From Dromiciops gliroides (lineage: Eukaryota > Chordata > Mammalia > Microbiotheria > Microbiotheriidae), in NCBI RefSeq assembly GCF_019393635.1, contig NC_057867.1, positions 63,615,492 to 63,679,491 of the forward strand: a DNA stretch of 64,000 nucleotides, written 5' to 3'. Of the stretch, positions 12,692 through 22,417 are shown piece after piece (position 1 is the first letter of the stretch; the number at the start of each line of letters is the position of its first letter). The position numbers were made by a program, and so were the translations under genes. The notes beneath the pieces are model-generated. The model saw only the letters and a program-made list of their open reading frames with translations. It was not told the origin of the DNA and searched no databases.

Positions 12692-13204
12692 TCAGGCGGA
12701 GGGGCGCTTTTCGGTGCTCGCCCTGCGGGGGTCGCTGGTGCCCGGGGACTGGCTCCCGGCGGCCCGGCGGCGGGAGCGCGGGCTGCCCGGCGGGGTGGCC
12801 TGCGCGGCAGGGGCCGGCGGCTGCGGAGGGGCCGGCCCCGGGGGCTCCGGGGGGCCCGCCTCCAGCTCCATGGACGACTGGACGCGCCGCAGGGTGTTCA
12901 CCACCAGCACGATGTGCCGGAGGTTGGGCTCGACCTGCCGGAGGCCATAGTGCAGCTTGAGGAGGGACAGGTTGAAGAGCGAGCTCGGGGGCAGCTGGGG
13001 CCGCTCGGGCTGCCCCGAGGGGCTGGGGCTGGGGCTGGGGCCGGCGCCCGGGTCGGGGCTGGAGCTGCGGCTGCCGCGGCTGCGGCTCCGGCTCCGGCTG
13101 CGGCTCCGGGTCGCGGCCGCGGCCCGGGGGCGATTGGCTTCGTCCTCGCAGAAGCCCTCGGGCAGCCACTGGACCTCGGGACCGTCCTCTCGCTTGCGCT
13201 TCAT
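12692..13204 (-). CDS. SERTA-domain protein, SERTAD1-like, short C-terminus
   Basis: An intronless frame of 170 codons plus TGA. The start chosen is the first ATG (complement of 13202-13204), with A at -3; upstream in-frame codons contain no ATG. Residues 1-6 are MKRKRE, the N-terminal basic motif of SERTAD proteins. Residues 33-49 are an Arg-Ser repeat followed by Ser-Pro-rich sequence. Residues 74-112 are a SERTA domain (SSLFNLSLLKLHYGL, then EPNLRHIVLVVNTLRR), closest to SERTAD1 from memory. Family members act as nuclear transcriptional co-regulators in the E2F/cell-cycle pathway, binding cyclin or CDK partners and PP2A. SERTAD1-3 and CDCA4 end with an acidic activation region and a LD-hydrophobic motif; here the tail after residue 115 is Pro, Ala and Arg rich and has neither. 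Nothing resembling the missing part is seen just downstream. It is likely a divergent or marsupial-retained SERTAD paralog, or a SERTAD1 relative that lost its tail. Confidence 0.75.
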   Translation of the reverse strand: MKRKREDGPEVQWLPEGFCEDEANRPRAAAATRSRSRSRSRSRGSRSSSPDPGAGPSPSPSPSGQPERPQLPPSSLFNLSLLKLHYGLRQVEPNLRHIVLVVNTLRRVQSSMELEAGPPEPPGPAPPQPPAPAAQATPPGSPRSRRRAAGSQSPGTSDPRRASTEKRPSA

Positions 13205-13284
13205 GCTCGGGCCGGTACGGATTGTTCGAACTCCAACTCTCGGTCCTCGAGCCACCCGTCTCCTCCTCCGCCCTCCCCCTCCCC

Positions 13285-13290
13285 CTTTAA
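13285..13290 (-). promoter_or_regulatory. Possible TATA-like element of the SERTA gene
   Basis: On the minus strand the sequence reads GGACTTAAAGGGGGAGG, about 80 bp before the ATG, in otherwise GC-only DNA with GC boxes just upstream. A CpG-island promoter would not need it, so this is only a candidate. Confidence 0.2.
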
Positions 13291-13499
13291 GTCCTCCCCG
13301 CCCGCGCCCCCTCCCCCCGGAGCGTCCGGGTGGGGGCGCCCTGGCTCCTGCTCCGGCCCTCCCCGCCGGGGAGGGAGGGCGGGAAGCCGCGCCCCCCGCA
13401 GGCTGGCTGTCCTGGCGACACTGAAGTGCCTACTGTGCGTCAAGCGCTGGGCGGGCGGGATGCGGAGCCGGGGCCCTCATTAGCGGCTACCTGACGGGA

Positions 13500-14165
13500 G
13501 GGAGGAGAAGGAGGGAGGAGGAGGGAGGGATGCAGCCGGGCAAGGTTGCTGGCGATGTGACCTGTTGCACGGCCACCCGAACTTTTCCCAGTGCTTCTTG
13601 TCATGCCAGCTGCCCGGGGCTGCCTCTCCTCTTTTCTGCCTGGGCCCCTCTGGGCTTGGGCAGGGTTCCCAGTGTGCTGGGGGCACCCGGGTGGCCTTTC
13701 CCCTTCCCCACCCTCCATGAGGAGACCAAAGGGGAGGAGAGCAGGAGCCACGGCTCGGAGCCGAGCAGACGCGAGGCAGTTTGTCGGGGCTGACTCAGTT
13801 CCACCTGGTGGCAGCATTCAAGGCTCCTCGGACAGTGGCCGATAATAAGGCTGCTCTGTCCCCATTTTTATGTTATCAGGGTCTTTGGGCAAATATCTAT
13901 TGAGGGTCTGCTGTGGTCCTAGCGTGTGGAGGGACAGAAAATTCAAAAAACACACCCCCTTGCCTTTAAGTGAGCCTCAGATTCTGTTAGAAAGATAGAA
14001 ATCCCTAGAAAGTAGTGTGTGATTGTGTCATCCCCTCCGTGTGTCTGTGTGTGTGTGTGTGTGGGGGGGGGGTATGTGTGCCTTTGCAGTAAAAACAGAA
14101 TGTACCCATGGGTGCAAATGAGCATGGTGTATCTGGGGGTGTCCGGCAAGGCTAATTCTGGCTGA
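13500..14165. other. Upstream flank of the SERTA gene
   Basis: GC-moderate DNA with a (GGA)n run at 13500-13530 and a (TG)n/G run at 14039-14070. Open frames here on both strands overlap and show no domain. May include distal promoter sequence. Confidence 0.4.
13791..13797. promoter_or_regulatory. AP-1-type site upstream of the SERTA gene
   Basis: TGACTCA, a perfect AP-1/TRE consensus, about 590 bp upstream of the SERTA ATG and just outside the CpG island. A 7-bp match can arise by chance. Confidence 0.2.
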
Positions 14166-14169
14166 AGCA

Positions 14170-14465
14170 GGCATTCAGTCCGAAAGCATTTATTGAGTTT
14201 ATTGTGTCAGTCACGTGCCTTGTGCCACATAGGCAAGCACCGTGCTAAGTACTTTTTACAAATATGATCCCATTTGATCCTCCCAGGGACCCCAGGAGGC
14301 AGGTGCCATTATGATCCTGTTTTACAGTTGAGGAAATCGAGGCACAGAAAGGTTAAGTGTCTGGCCCAGGATCATACAGCCCCGGAGTATCTGCGGCTGA
14401 ATTTGAACTCAGGTCTTCCTGACTCCAGGACCAGCCCTCTATGCACCCTGCCACCAAGCTGCCTA
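14170..14465 (-). repeat. MIR-like SINE, antisense
   Basis: Reads agcaccgtgctaagtacttt, ttttacagttgaggaaatcg, tggcccaggatcatacagcc and tgaatttgaactcaggtctt, to ccaccaagctgcc. Confidence 0.75.
14212..14217. promoter_or_regulatory. CACGTG E-box about 1 kb upstream of the SERTA gene
   Basis: A perfect canonical E-box, the kind bound by CLOCK/BMAL1 and MYC/USF factors. It lies within a MIR-like repeat, so it was probably brought in by the repeat. Function is unknown. Confidence 0.15.
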
Positions 14466-14539
14466 CCTGGACAGCAGCAGACCACCGAAGGTTTTGAGCA
14501 TGAAGATGAGGAGGGGGCATCATTTAACTAAAAACTCCA

Positions 14540-14715
14540 TTTATTTAGTTTACAAAGCATGCTCTTCACAACAGCCCTGTCTACTGGGCAGTGTAGTCAT
14601 TATTTCCATTTTGTAAATGAGCAAACTGAGGCTCAGAAAGATTCCATCATTCAAGGTCAAATGGCCAGTATGTGGCAGGACTTCTGGCTACAACCCTGTG
14701 CTCTTTCTACTGTAA
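14540..14715 (-). repeat. MIR-like SINE, antisense
   Basis: Reads acaacagccctgtctactgg, ccattttgtaaatgagcaaa and tcaaggtcaaatggccagta. Confidence 0.6.
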
Positions 14716-15387
14716 TGTACTGTGGGTTTCAGTGAAAGTGGCCAGATGTTACCCCTTCCCTACTCCCCCAAAAGGTTTGGAAACAGAAGGCAGAACAGAG
14801 TAACTTAAAAGTGCAGCAATTTCATCCATGGGGCTCACAGCTTTTTACCATTGAGGCAGAGCCTGACAAAAGTACACTTGAGGCAAATTCCTTTAGGGGT
14901 GGGTTGGGCAGGACTCAGAGGACTGTCCAAAGGGGATTAGGGAGTGGGCAAGGACAGGAAGGGGATGCCCCGAGAGCCTCCCAGGGAGATGCCCCCAGGG
15001 CCTTTCGAGAACCCAAAGGCATAGGAGTGTGGGAAGGAAGCAGTTCCCTCCTATTCATCTGCCCTCACATTAGTGATTGGGGTCAGACAGTACTCCTTTC
15101 ACCCTATCTTTGGTTACAACTTTACCTTTACAATTTGGTTCATAACCTTCTCACTTTCTGTTGAGAGAACATTCATCAGCCTATGGTCAACCTCATGGTG
15201 AGCCACTTTGAACTTAGCATATCTTGGCCTTGTGCTTACCCCTGCAGGAGAACCCAAGGTCACCTTCCTTACTAGGATGAAGCATCAGAGCAGAGCATGG
15301 TGGAGAACCATAAGAATATCAGACTAAATACACAGTAAATAAGCCTATATACAAATAGAGGCTTGGCACCTAGTTTGAGTTTCTTCT
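14716..15387. other. No gene recognised
   Basis: Non-coding DNA. The 117-codon plus frame at 14811-15164 has a low-complexity middle (GDAPRASQGDAPRAF) and no recognised domain. Confidence 0.45.
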
Positions 15388-15535
15388 TCTTTTTCTTTTT
15401 AGTGATGCAATTGGGGTTAAGTGACTTGCCCAAAGTCACACAGCTAGTAAGTGTCAAGTGTCTGAGGTCAGATTTGAACTCAGGTCCTCCTGAATCCAGG
15501 GCCGGTGCTTTATCCACTGCACCACCTAGCTGCCC
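15388..15535 (-). mobile_element. tRNA-derived SINE, antisense
   Basis: Antisense tail, then gttaagtgacttgcccaaag, cctcctgaatccagggccgg and cactgcaccacctagctgcc. Short flanking repeats (agtttctt) on both sides. Confidence 0.85.
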
Positions 15536-15624
15536 TCAAGTTTCTTTAAAAGTAATGTTTTAGAAGAGGTCCACTGACTTACAACTAAGTCAGTGCAGGG
15601 AAAGATGACTGGCCCAGGTCTCCA

Positions 15625-15782
15625 TCCATCTCTCTCTCTCTCTTTCTCTCTCTCTCTCCCTCTCTCCTTCCTTCTTCCTCCTTTCTCCTTCTTCCTCCTC
15701 CTTTCTCTTTCTTCCTCTTTCTTCCTCCTTCTTCCTCCTTCCTTCTTCTTCCTCTTCCTCCTCCTCCTTTTTCTTCTTCAAG
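15625..15782. repeat. CT-rich microsatellite
   Basis: Plus strand is (TC)n passing into (TTCC/TCC)n. It creates Lys/Glu-rich or Ser/Leu-rich open frames on the two strands that are not genes. Confidence 0.9.
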
Positions 15783-17384
15783 ATGCTAAGAGCAGCATTC
15801 AGTAGTTCTTTGGGGGCAAGAACAACAGTAGCCAATCCCACGCCCCAAAGCCACAGGACAGCTTTGCTTAAGTGGTTCCATGCCAACTCCATTTGCAGCC
15901 AGTGAAAGCTTCTGCTGTAACTCCAGTGTGTTGAGAAACTGTCCTCCTTGGCACAGTTGCTTTCTAGGCTGCAGAGACAACAGAGACAGCCACACGGAAC
16001 AGAGTGGGAGATTTGTCAGTGGAGTTCCTTCTTCACTTTAACAGAGGCTGGGATTCCCCAGAGATCCCTAACTGCCTCCCACTCTATTGAGTGGCTGGCT
16101 TTGAGATGATGAACTCAGAGAATAGAGTACCTTTAGGCCAACAGAAGTGGGGAAGATTGTACACTTGGAATAGGGGAAAATGAGGAGATAGTCCTACAAA
16201 ATTCTGAAGAGTCATCTCTTTTTTGGAAACAAAATGGTCATTTCTTTAAAAAAGGATCATTGAGGGAGGATCCTAAGGAAAACAACATGTGTCTTTTTCC
16301 TTTTTTTTTTTTTTAACATGTGTCTTTTAAAAAAATTCCCTTTTCTAAGTAGTCACCTTTGGAGCTACTAGGGTTACAGGCCAGAAAGGCCTATTCTTAA
16401 CAAGGAACTAACTTTTTTTTTCATTGTAAAAAAAAAATGATTATGTCTAAGGCATAGGGTCTTAAGCAAGGGTCCCCAGGGGTCTATGCATAGATCTCAA
16501 GAGGTCCATGCACTTAAAAAAAACATTTTGATAACAGTGTTTCAATAAAAGCGGTTTCTTTTATAATCTTACACTGTGGAATACATACATAAGCATTGCT
16601 AAACTGCCAACAATTTTCATGTCGCAAAAAAAAAAAAAAAAAGGTAAAGAACCCCCCAGCCTATGGTCTGTTGAATGTTGGTTTTAAGGAAAGAGTCAAA
16701 TGTTGTTTTCACATCCCCTAAAACTTTGAAAGTCTTTTTGGAAATCCGATTTCTTTTCAGTCCATATTTCTGGAAGTCCATTTAATAAATCGATAATGAA
16801 GAAAGTCAGCATTTTTGGAAGCCATTCCCTCCCAAATTGTATATGTGGTAAATATGGGAATGGAAAATTTAATGCCGGGGGATAAGATTTTGAAAATCTT
16901 GCATTAATGAAAATGTAAGGATAGGCCATAAATCAGTTGGTCGGTTTAAATCTGGCATTTCTCAGTCATTATTGTAAAATGTGTGCATTAGGTGAGTGGT
17001 TTGGCAACAGAATGACCCTTAATTTTTGTAAATTCTCAACAGCCAAATTCTCAAGGGGACAATTTAGGAAGCATTATTTATGGACCAAATCTAAACCCCA
17101 CTGAGGTTTAAAGCAAAAATCAAGTATTAATCATGCTAGGAAAGATTTTTTTCTTTTCAAGTAACATTCAAGTATGTCAAACCCAAGTGAAGGGGCATAT
17201 TATGATCAGGGTTCTTTTTTTTTTTTTTTTGGTAACTCACAATGATGTAACTTTCTTATAAACTTCCATGGAGGGTTGGGTTTTTTTCCTCCTGATATTT
17301 ACATGGATTTGAACTTAGGGTCTCTGCATGTTGACAAATGACCACTGGGAGCTCTCACTCTTGCTCTGAGGATGAGAATACTGA
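15783..17384. other. No gene recognised
   Basis: Non-coding DNA containing a diverged DNA-transposon-like repeat (16455-16655, agggtcttaagcaagggtcc to gtaaagaacccc) and a low-repeat stretch at 16680-17150 that could be conserved non-coding sequence. Confidence 0.5.
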
Positions 17385-17480
17385 GCCGTGGGGAAATTAG
17401 TGACTTGCCCTATATCACACAAACTTGAGAAATGGAGATTGCAATGAGGCTCTCTGACTCCCCAGTCTGTGTGGTCTCTA
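17385..17480 (-). repeat. MIR-like fragment, antisense
   Basis: Contains ggggaaattagtgacttgcc and ctctctgactccccagtctg. Confidence 0.45.
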
Positions 17481-17802
17481 AGGTTATTTTCAAATAGATC
17501 TTGCTAGAAGAAATGAGGAGCCGGTCTTCCTTCTTTCAGTTTGTTATGGGTTAGAATACTCTATTAAGAATAGTATGTTTCATTATAGAGATCTTAGAGA
17601 TAGGGTCTTCTGACTTCAGTTCAAGGCTTGGTAGGGATTTTTAAGTCATGTACTCAGTCTCCTTAGTCTTTTCCTGAATATAAAATCAACCAACCACGAA
17701 AGATAAGTATCTCTTTTATTAAAAATCTCCCGAAAAGGAGATTTTGCAGTCACCCACTCCAGCTCCAACTACTCTCAGTACCCCATGCTTTCTTTAAATC
17801 AC

Positions 17803-18132
17803 AGGAGCAGCTAGGTGGTGGAGTAAACGGAACACTGGCTCTGAAGTTGGGAGGACCTGAGTTCAAAGCTCACCTCAAACACTTACTAGTTGTGTGACCC
17901 TGGGAAAGTCACTTAATCCCAATTGCCTTAAACATCTGGGACCATCTCCAGTCATCCTGATAACATATCTTGCCACTGGACCCAGATGGCTCTGGAGAAG
18001 AAAGTGAGGCTGGTGACTTTGCACAGTCCTTCCTCACTTAAATCCAATTCAGTACATCATGACATTTGTCATGGTCCTCTTTGAGAACCAAGGACAAACA
18101 CTACCACCACCACCACCAACAACAACAACAAC
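17803..18132 (+). mobile_element. tRNA-SINE with a different, longer 3' tail
   Basis: The first 130 bp are the usual SINE head and body (gagcagctaggtggtggagt to aagtcacttaatcccaattg). A different tail of about 190 bp follows (aacatctgggaccatctcca, gtcatggtcctctttgagaa, aaccaaggacaaacactacc) ending in (cca)n(caa)n. The tail suggests mobilisation by a LINE other than L1. Confidence 0.75.
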
Positions 18133-18149
18133 CTTAAATCATGGCTCAT

Positions 18150-18300
18150 TAGAGCCGGGTGAGAAAATTTAGTTCAGCCACTTTATTTGACAGAAGGGGA
18201 AACAGAGGCTCAAAAAAGGTCAAATGACTTGCCCAAGGTCACACAGTTGAAAGGCCAGGATTCAGACCCAAATCTCCTACCTCCAAAGGCAACTCTCCTT
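18150..18300 (-). repeat. MIR-like SINE, antisense
   Basis: Reads ttgacagaaggggaaacaga, gacttgcccaaggtcacaca and ttcagacccaaatctcctac. Confidence 0.65.
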
Positions 18301-19421
18301 CCAAGGCACTTTAGTTCTTGAGGGTTCAACCAGTCTCATCTGGGTCTGTCGTACATGGAAATGAAAAGCAAATGATTGTTTAACTAACTCCACCTCCATC
18401 TAACCACTGTGTAAGTGAGATCAGGTCATTTCCTCTAGAATTTTAGGAAATGATTATGAAATAGAAGTGTTTGGCAAGATTCCACTGGGGAAAAATAAGC
18501 TCCCACAAATTGTTAGACCTGATTGGGGTACAGAGGAGATACTGGACTCCCCACAAGCCAGGCCTCTGGAGCCCAAGCTCTAACAGGTTCCACAGAGATG
18601 GTAAGTCTGAGCCCAGTGATGGATTTTCTGATGACTGCCTTGGCTTAGGACAGAAAGGCTCCCCACCAAGGGGGCTTAGGGTAATGACTTGTATAGTCAG
18701 AGTAACTCCCAAAGATCATCTGCTAAGGCATACAGGGGTTACCCTCCACATTGGTGCTCCTACTCCAGGGCCTTGTTCCATGCTACCTTCCACATAAAGG
18801 GAGGCACATCTGCATGCGTGCAAGTATTGACTTAGGAGAAACCAGCAGGAGGTCTTCAAGGCATTTGTTTTATCGGCTTTTTTCCTTTTCCCTTCGACTC
18901 GTCTTTATTTTTGAGAGTTCCTTCTGTGAGCAAAACCAATAGTTGGTCATTTTAGAGAATTAATGATGAAAGACGGAAGGAAAGAACAGCAGGTTGGGAG
19001 TGAAAAGGCAAAGGCAAAAGCCCATTTTGCCTTCTAACGATTGGATCTGTGAAATAGGTCTCACTTAGGAAATACAAGGGGGTAGGAGACATGATTTATC
19101 TCTGCAAAAACTCCCCGTGGCTTTGGGCCTGAGAGAACCGAGTAAATGCTACGCCACTTTGATGCTGGAACTACCGTGATTCTAAGAATATGAGCACCTT
19201 GTCAGGGACACTGGACAACCCCACACAGAATCCCTGGGGCTCCTGTGAGGAGGGCCACACTATGCTATGCCCAGAGCAGTGCTTGGGCTCTGATGGGGCC
19301 ACCAAAGGACTGTTTGGAAGGGCTTCCTGGGGGACTCGAAAAACTCTCATTAAAAATAGAGCTGTATATAGAAATCTGACCATATGTGTGTATTTCTCTA
19401 TATATTTGTGTGTATACATGT
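18301..19421. other. No gene recognised
   Basis: Unique non-coding DNA. A 108-codon plus frame (18471-18797) overlaps an 89-codon minus frame over the same bases; neither has a domain. Confidence 0.45.
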
Positions 19422-19843
19422 TGTTAAGCTGGAAATTAAGGAAACAATCAATATAGGAGAAAATAAGGTCTTTAATTGTGGCAGAGGAGCTATATAACTC
19501 GTGGTATCACAAAGCAAGAATGCTAGGAATACCCAAAGATGGGGACTGAGGACAGGGTTGATGTGGGGTAACAGAACAGAGGGAGCTGTGAGACTGCTCT
19601 TGGGAAAAGGGGAAAGTTTCTCACACAGAAACTACTTAATGTAAATGAACATTTTTACATAATAACCTAAAGTCCAGGAAGTAAGCTTGGGAGTGTTTGG
19701 GAGGGGATAGTTTGTTTGGGGGAGATCCATAAGTCAATCAAGAGTCTGGAACTGACCAAGACTGGTTAGTCCCAGGCAATTGATTGGCCTGGGAATGGGG
19801 AGTAGGTGAGGATCAGTCAGTTCTCAATAAATTGTCTTTATCA
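19422..19843 (-). repeat. 3' LTR of the endogenous retrovirus
   Basis: Bounded by TG and CA; matches the 25256-25674 LTR along its length with scattered differences. On the minus strand it carries a TATATAG-type box and an ATTAAA, which would serve as TATA and poly(A) signals. Confidence 0.88.
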
Positions 19844-20025
19844 TTCTCTCCTCTTGGTCCAGATGAATTCTGGAATTCTTTGATGATCAAAAAAGTAGTG
19901 CTGGGGCATGAAACACAGGATTCTTAAGGCACGTCTGGCATCTTGGGAAAGCAGTCTACCCTGCTGTCGTCTACTTCTTTTTCCTGGTCAGACAAAGCTT
20001 GGTATCACTGGTGGTGTCTGGCCAT

Positions 20026-20340
20026 TCATTCAGGGATCGGAGCCTTTTTCAGATGTGATAAGTGGATCCAGCTGTCAGTTCCTTTTAGTTTTGCAGTAGA
20101 GGAATTGATCAGCAGGACTTGGTAGGGGCCTTTCCACCTGGCCTGTAGGGAGTCTTTGCGTAGGCGGTAGGTGCCTTTTCCAGTAGACCCAGGTTCCAAC
20201 TCTAGGGTAGACTGATTCAAGGTTGAGCTTCTAGAAAATGACTGAGAGACAAGATGGTTAAGGTAGTGAAGAGTTTGGCTGTGTCCTTTACAGTGGGGCA
20301 GAAGGGAGTCCCTAGAGGGAGAAATGATGCATGCTGACAA
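20026..20340 (-). pseudogene. Retroviral pol remnant: integrase C-terminal part
   Basis: The frame contains LQARWKGPYQVLL and WIHLSHLKKAP, the SH3-like C-terminal integrase region seen in gammaretroviruses (RWKGPY...HASHLK type). Only this fragment is open; it is a dead remnant close to the 3' LTR. Confidence 0.8.
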
Positions 20341-20502
20341 AAGGGGCTGCCTTGAGGCTGAGAACTAGGGAAAGGGCTTTTGGCCATGGCAGACCCAAAT
20401 CATCTAAACTTGTCAAGTTGAACCTTAATGATCCCATTGATAAGTTCTACCACACCTGAGGATTGGGGATGGTAAACACTGTGTCAGTAAGTGTTGAAGC
20501 AC

Positions 20503-20685
20503 TTACCAGGAAGCTAACAATTGGGAGAAAATTGAACCAGTAAAAGAAGTACTTGTATCAGTGTGAACTTCATTAGGAATTTGCCAGGTGGGAAAAATCC
20601 TTTCTGATAAGCACTTGGCTCCAGCTGTTGCCGTAGCTTCCCTGCAAGGGAACCCTTCTACCCAATGGGAGAACATGCAAACCAT
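20503..20685 (-). pseudogene. Retroviral pol remnant: integrase core
   Basis: Contains FSHWVEGFPCREATA and a following TDTSTSFTG stretch, like the integrase catalytic core in gammaretroviruses, where an intact copy has a DNG motif near here. Surrounding frames are broken. Confidence 0.75.
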
Positions 20686-21025
20686 AACTAATGCAAACTT
20701 ATAACGAGAGGAGGGTAGAAGCTGAATAAATCAATCTGCCAAACTTGAAAAGGGGTGAAGGAATTTCCTAGGGGGAAGTTTTAGGGGTTTTCTTACAGTG
20801 TATTTAGGATACATCTCACATTGTAGATAAATGTCATGTGCAGCTCACCTCAATTTTCGCACCAATATTTACAGCCTAAACTAAGTTTGTCAGGACTCCA
20901 GTGACTTAAAGAGTAAAGGTATTCCATCATAGGTCAGTGGGAAGAGTTGGGGAGGACTGGGCATCCATTTGGCCCATACCAGAGCCCACAGTTTATCCTT
21001 TGTTTTGTACCCTTCTAGTCTTAGC

Positions 21026-21211
21026 CTATCTTGGATGGGATAGGACATAGTCTCTTGCAGGGGTCAATGTTAACTTGGAGCCAGGCCCAACAGATTTAAA
21101 AGAATACCGATTAATAGGGATTGGAGTTTTCTGAGCAGCCTGCTTGGAGTGCAGGTCAGCAAGGGCATTACCCTGGGTTTGGGGAGAATCTTTACGGGAG
21201 TGTCCTGGCAC
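21026..21211 (-). pseudogene. Retroviral pol remnant: RNase H end
   Basis: Contains PGHSRKDSPQTQGNALAD followed by KQAAQ, the C-terminal RNase H signature of gammaretroviral pol. Truncated by stops on both sides. Confidence 0.75.
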
Positions 21212-21521
21212 TTTAATAAGTCACTGCAGCTAGCAACAAAAGGAGTCCAGCAATCTCTAGACTTGTATGAGACTGCTAGAGGACATCAGGAACTCTTTAT
21301 ATTTCCATAACATCCTGAAATCATGTGCCACCCCAAACACGTGTAGATGTTCACAAGTTTTCCTTTTTCTAATTCATGAGCTCCAGTCAGGGATTCAAAT
21401 TCAGGCTGTTGTGCTGAAGAAGCCAAAGGAAGGGGCCAATGACCTCTTGTGTAGTAGTGATAGCATACATAGCGTCATTTAAGACAGGAACCATCGGTGT
21501 ACCGGGAATAAGCCAGGCTTT

Positions 21522-22123
21522 CTATCTCAGCTTCTTGGAGATCTTCTTGGGGGTTAAAGTAAAGTCAACGATTTTCATACAATCCTGATCCTGTACGTGG
21601 TCAGAGTTCCCATCCTCTTTGTCATGAAGGAAAGTGACTGTGTTCAGAGCTACCTTACGTTTGGATAGTAGAGAGCTCTCTAATCCTGCAAGACAGAGAC
21701 TATTGGCTGATATCAGATGGCCTAAAAACTTCAAACCTGAGAACAAGATACTTAACGGCATTTGAGGAAGGCGGTGAGAAAAGTGGAATCAGCTTTTGAA
21801 GACTGGAGATCCAAGGAGCAGAGGAGTAAATCACCCACAGACAGGAGAGAGCAGAGCCTAAAGGAAGCGTGAGTAAGGTCAGCAAGGTCTGTTTTCATCG
21901 TTTGTGAAAAGTAGGAGGGGCTCTCTGAGGCAGCACAGCCCAAGGGTACTGCAGGCCCTCCCGGGGAAAAGTAAAGTAAAAAAAGTAAGAACTGGCAATT
22001 CACACCAAAGGACCCAAAGAAAAAGGCACTACACAAATCCACAGTGAAAACAGTGAAATCATGCATTTGCAATGGATTCAGGAGAATATAGGGATTAGGG
22101 ACCACCGGTGTTCTAGGAATCAC
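21522..22123 (-). pseudogene. Retroviral pol remnant: reverse-transcriptase region
   Basis: Overlapping broken frames hold LKFLGHLISA and, further 5', RT-like pieces such as PYILLNPLQ and FFGSFGVNCQFLLF. Position between the presumed gag region and RNase H fits reverse transcriptase. Stops and frameshifts throughout. Confidence 0.6.
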
Positions 22124-22244
22124 ACAAGCATTTAGTGCTCAGGTCTTGGACAAGATGTCACCCACAACAGAACCACCAGCAACAGAAGTGGTTGCAAACA
22201 GGAAGAATCAGAATGAGAAGGACTAGTCTAAAAGACCAGAGGAT

Positions 22245-22401
22245 GGGGGAAGGTAGGTGGCAAAGTGGATAAAGTACTGGCCTTGGATTCAGGAGGACCT
22301 GAGTTCAAATCCGGCCTCAGACACTTGACACATACTAGCTGTGTGACCCTGGGAAAGTCACTTAACCCTCAGTGCCCTGCAAAAAAAAAATAAATAAAAA
22401 A
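22245..22401 (+). mobile_element. tRNA-derived SINE inside the retrovirus
   Basis: Perfect 16-bp target duplication taaaagaccagaggat at 22229-22244 and 22402-22417; body ends in an A/T-rich tail. Confidence 0.92.
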
Positions 22402-22417
22402 TAAAAGACCAGAGGAT

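Larger units (their letters stand above)
12040..13480. promoter_or_regulatory. CpG island covering the SERTA gene
   Basis: The only long GC-rich, CpG-dense stretch in the window; flanking DNA is AT-rich. It spans the whole SERTA coding region, its upstream side (GC boxes around 13290-13390) and about 600 bp downstream. CpG islands mark active promoters in mammals, so it supports the SERTA frame being a real gene. Open frames on the other strand here (for example a long plus-strand one across 12125-13483) are by-products of GC richness. Confidence 0.85.

Noticed and set aside
11844..12950. 368-codon plus-strand open frame
   Set aside because: Same reason; GC-rich stop-poor DNA, no domain, overlaps the SERTA gene antisense.
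12423..13169. 248-codon minus-strand frame overlapping the SERTA gene
   Set aside because: Out of frame with the SERTA domain; Pro/Ala/Arg-rich by composition only.
12125..13483. 452-codon plus-strand open frame across the CpG island
   Set aside because: It is a shadow of the minus-strand SERTA gene in GC-rich DNA; composition is Gly/Arg/Pro/Ala and no domain is visible.
13440..13845. Several 60-125-codon frames upstream of the SERTA gene
   Set aside because: Overlapping on both strands, no domain, no consistent start or splice context.
15590..15892. Glu/Lys-rich minus-strand frame
   Set aside because: Translation of the CT-rich microsatellite.
18443..18797. Overlapping 89- and 108-codon frames on both strands
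   Set aside because: No recognisable domain and no supporting splice or promoter signals.
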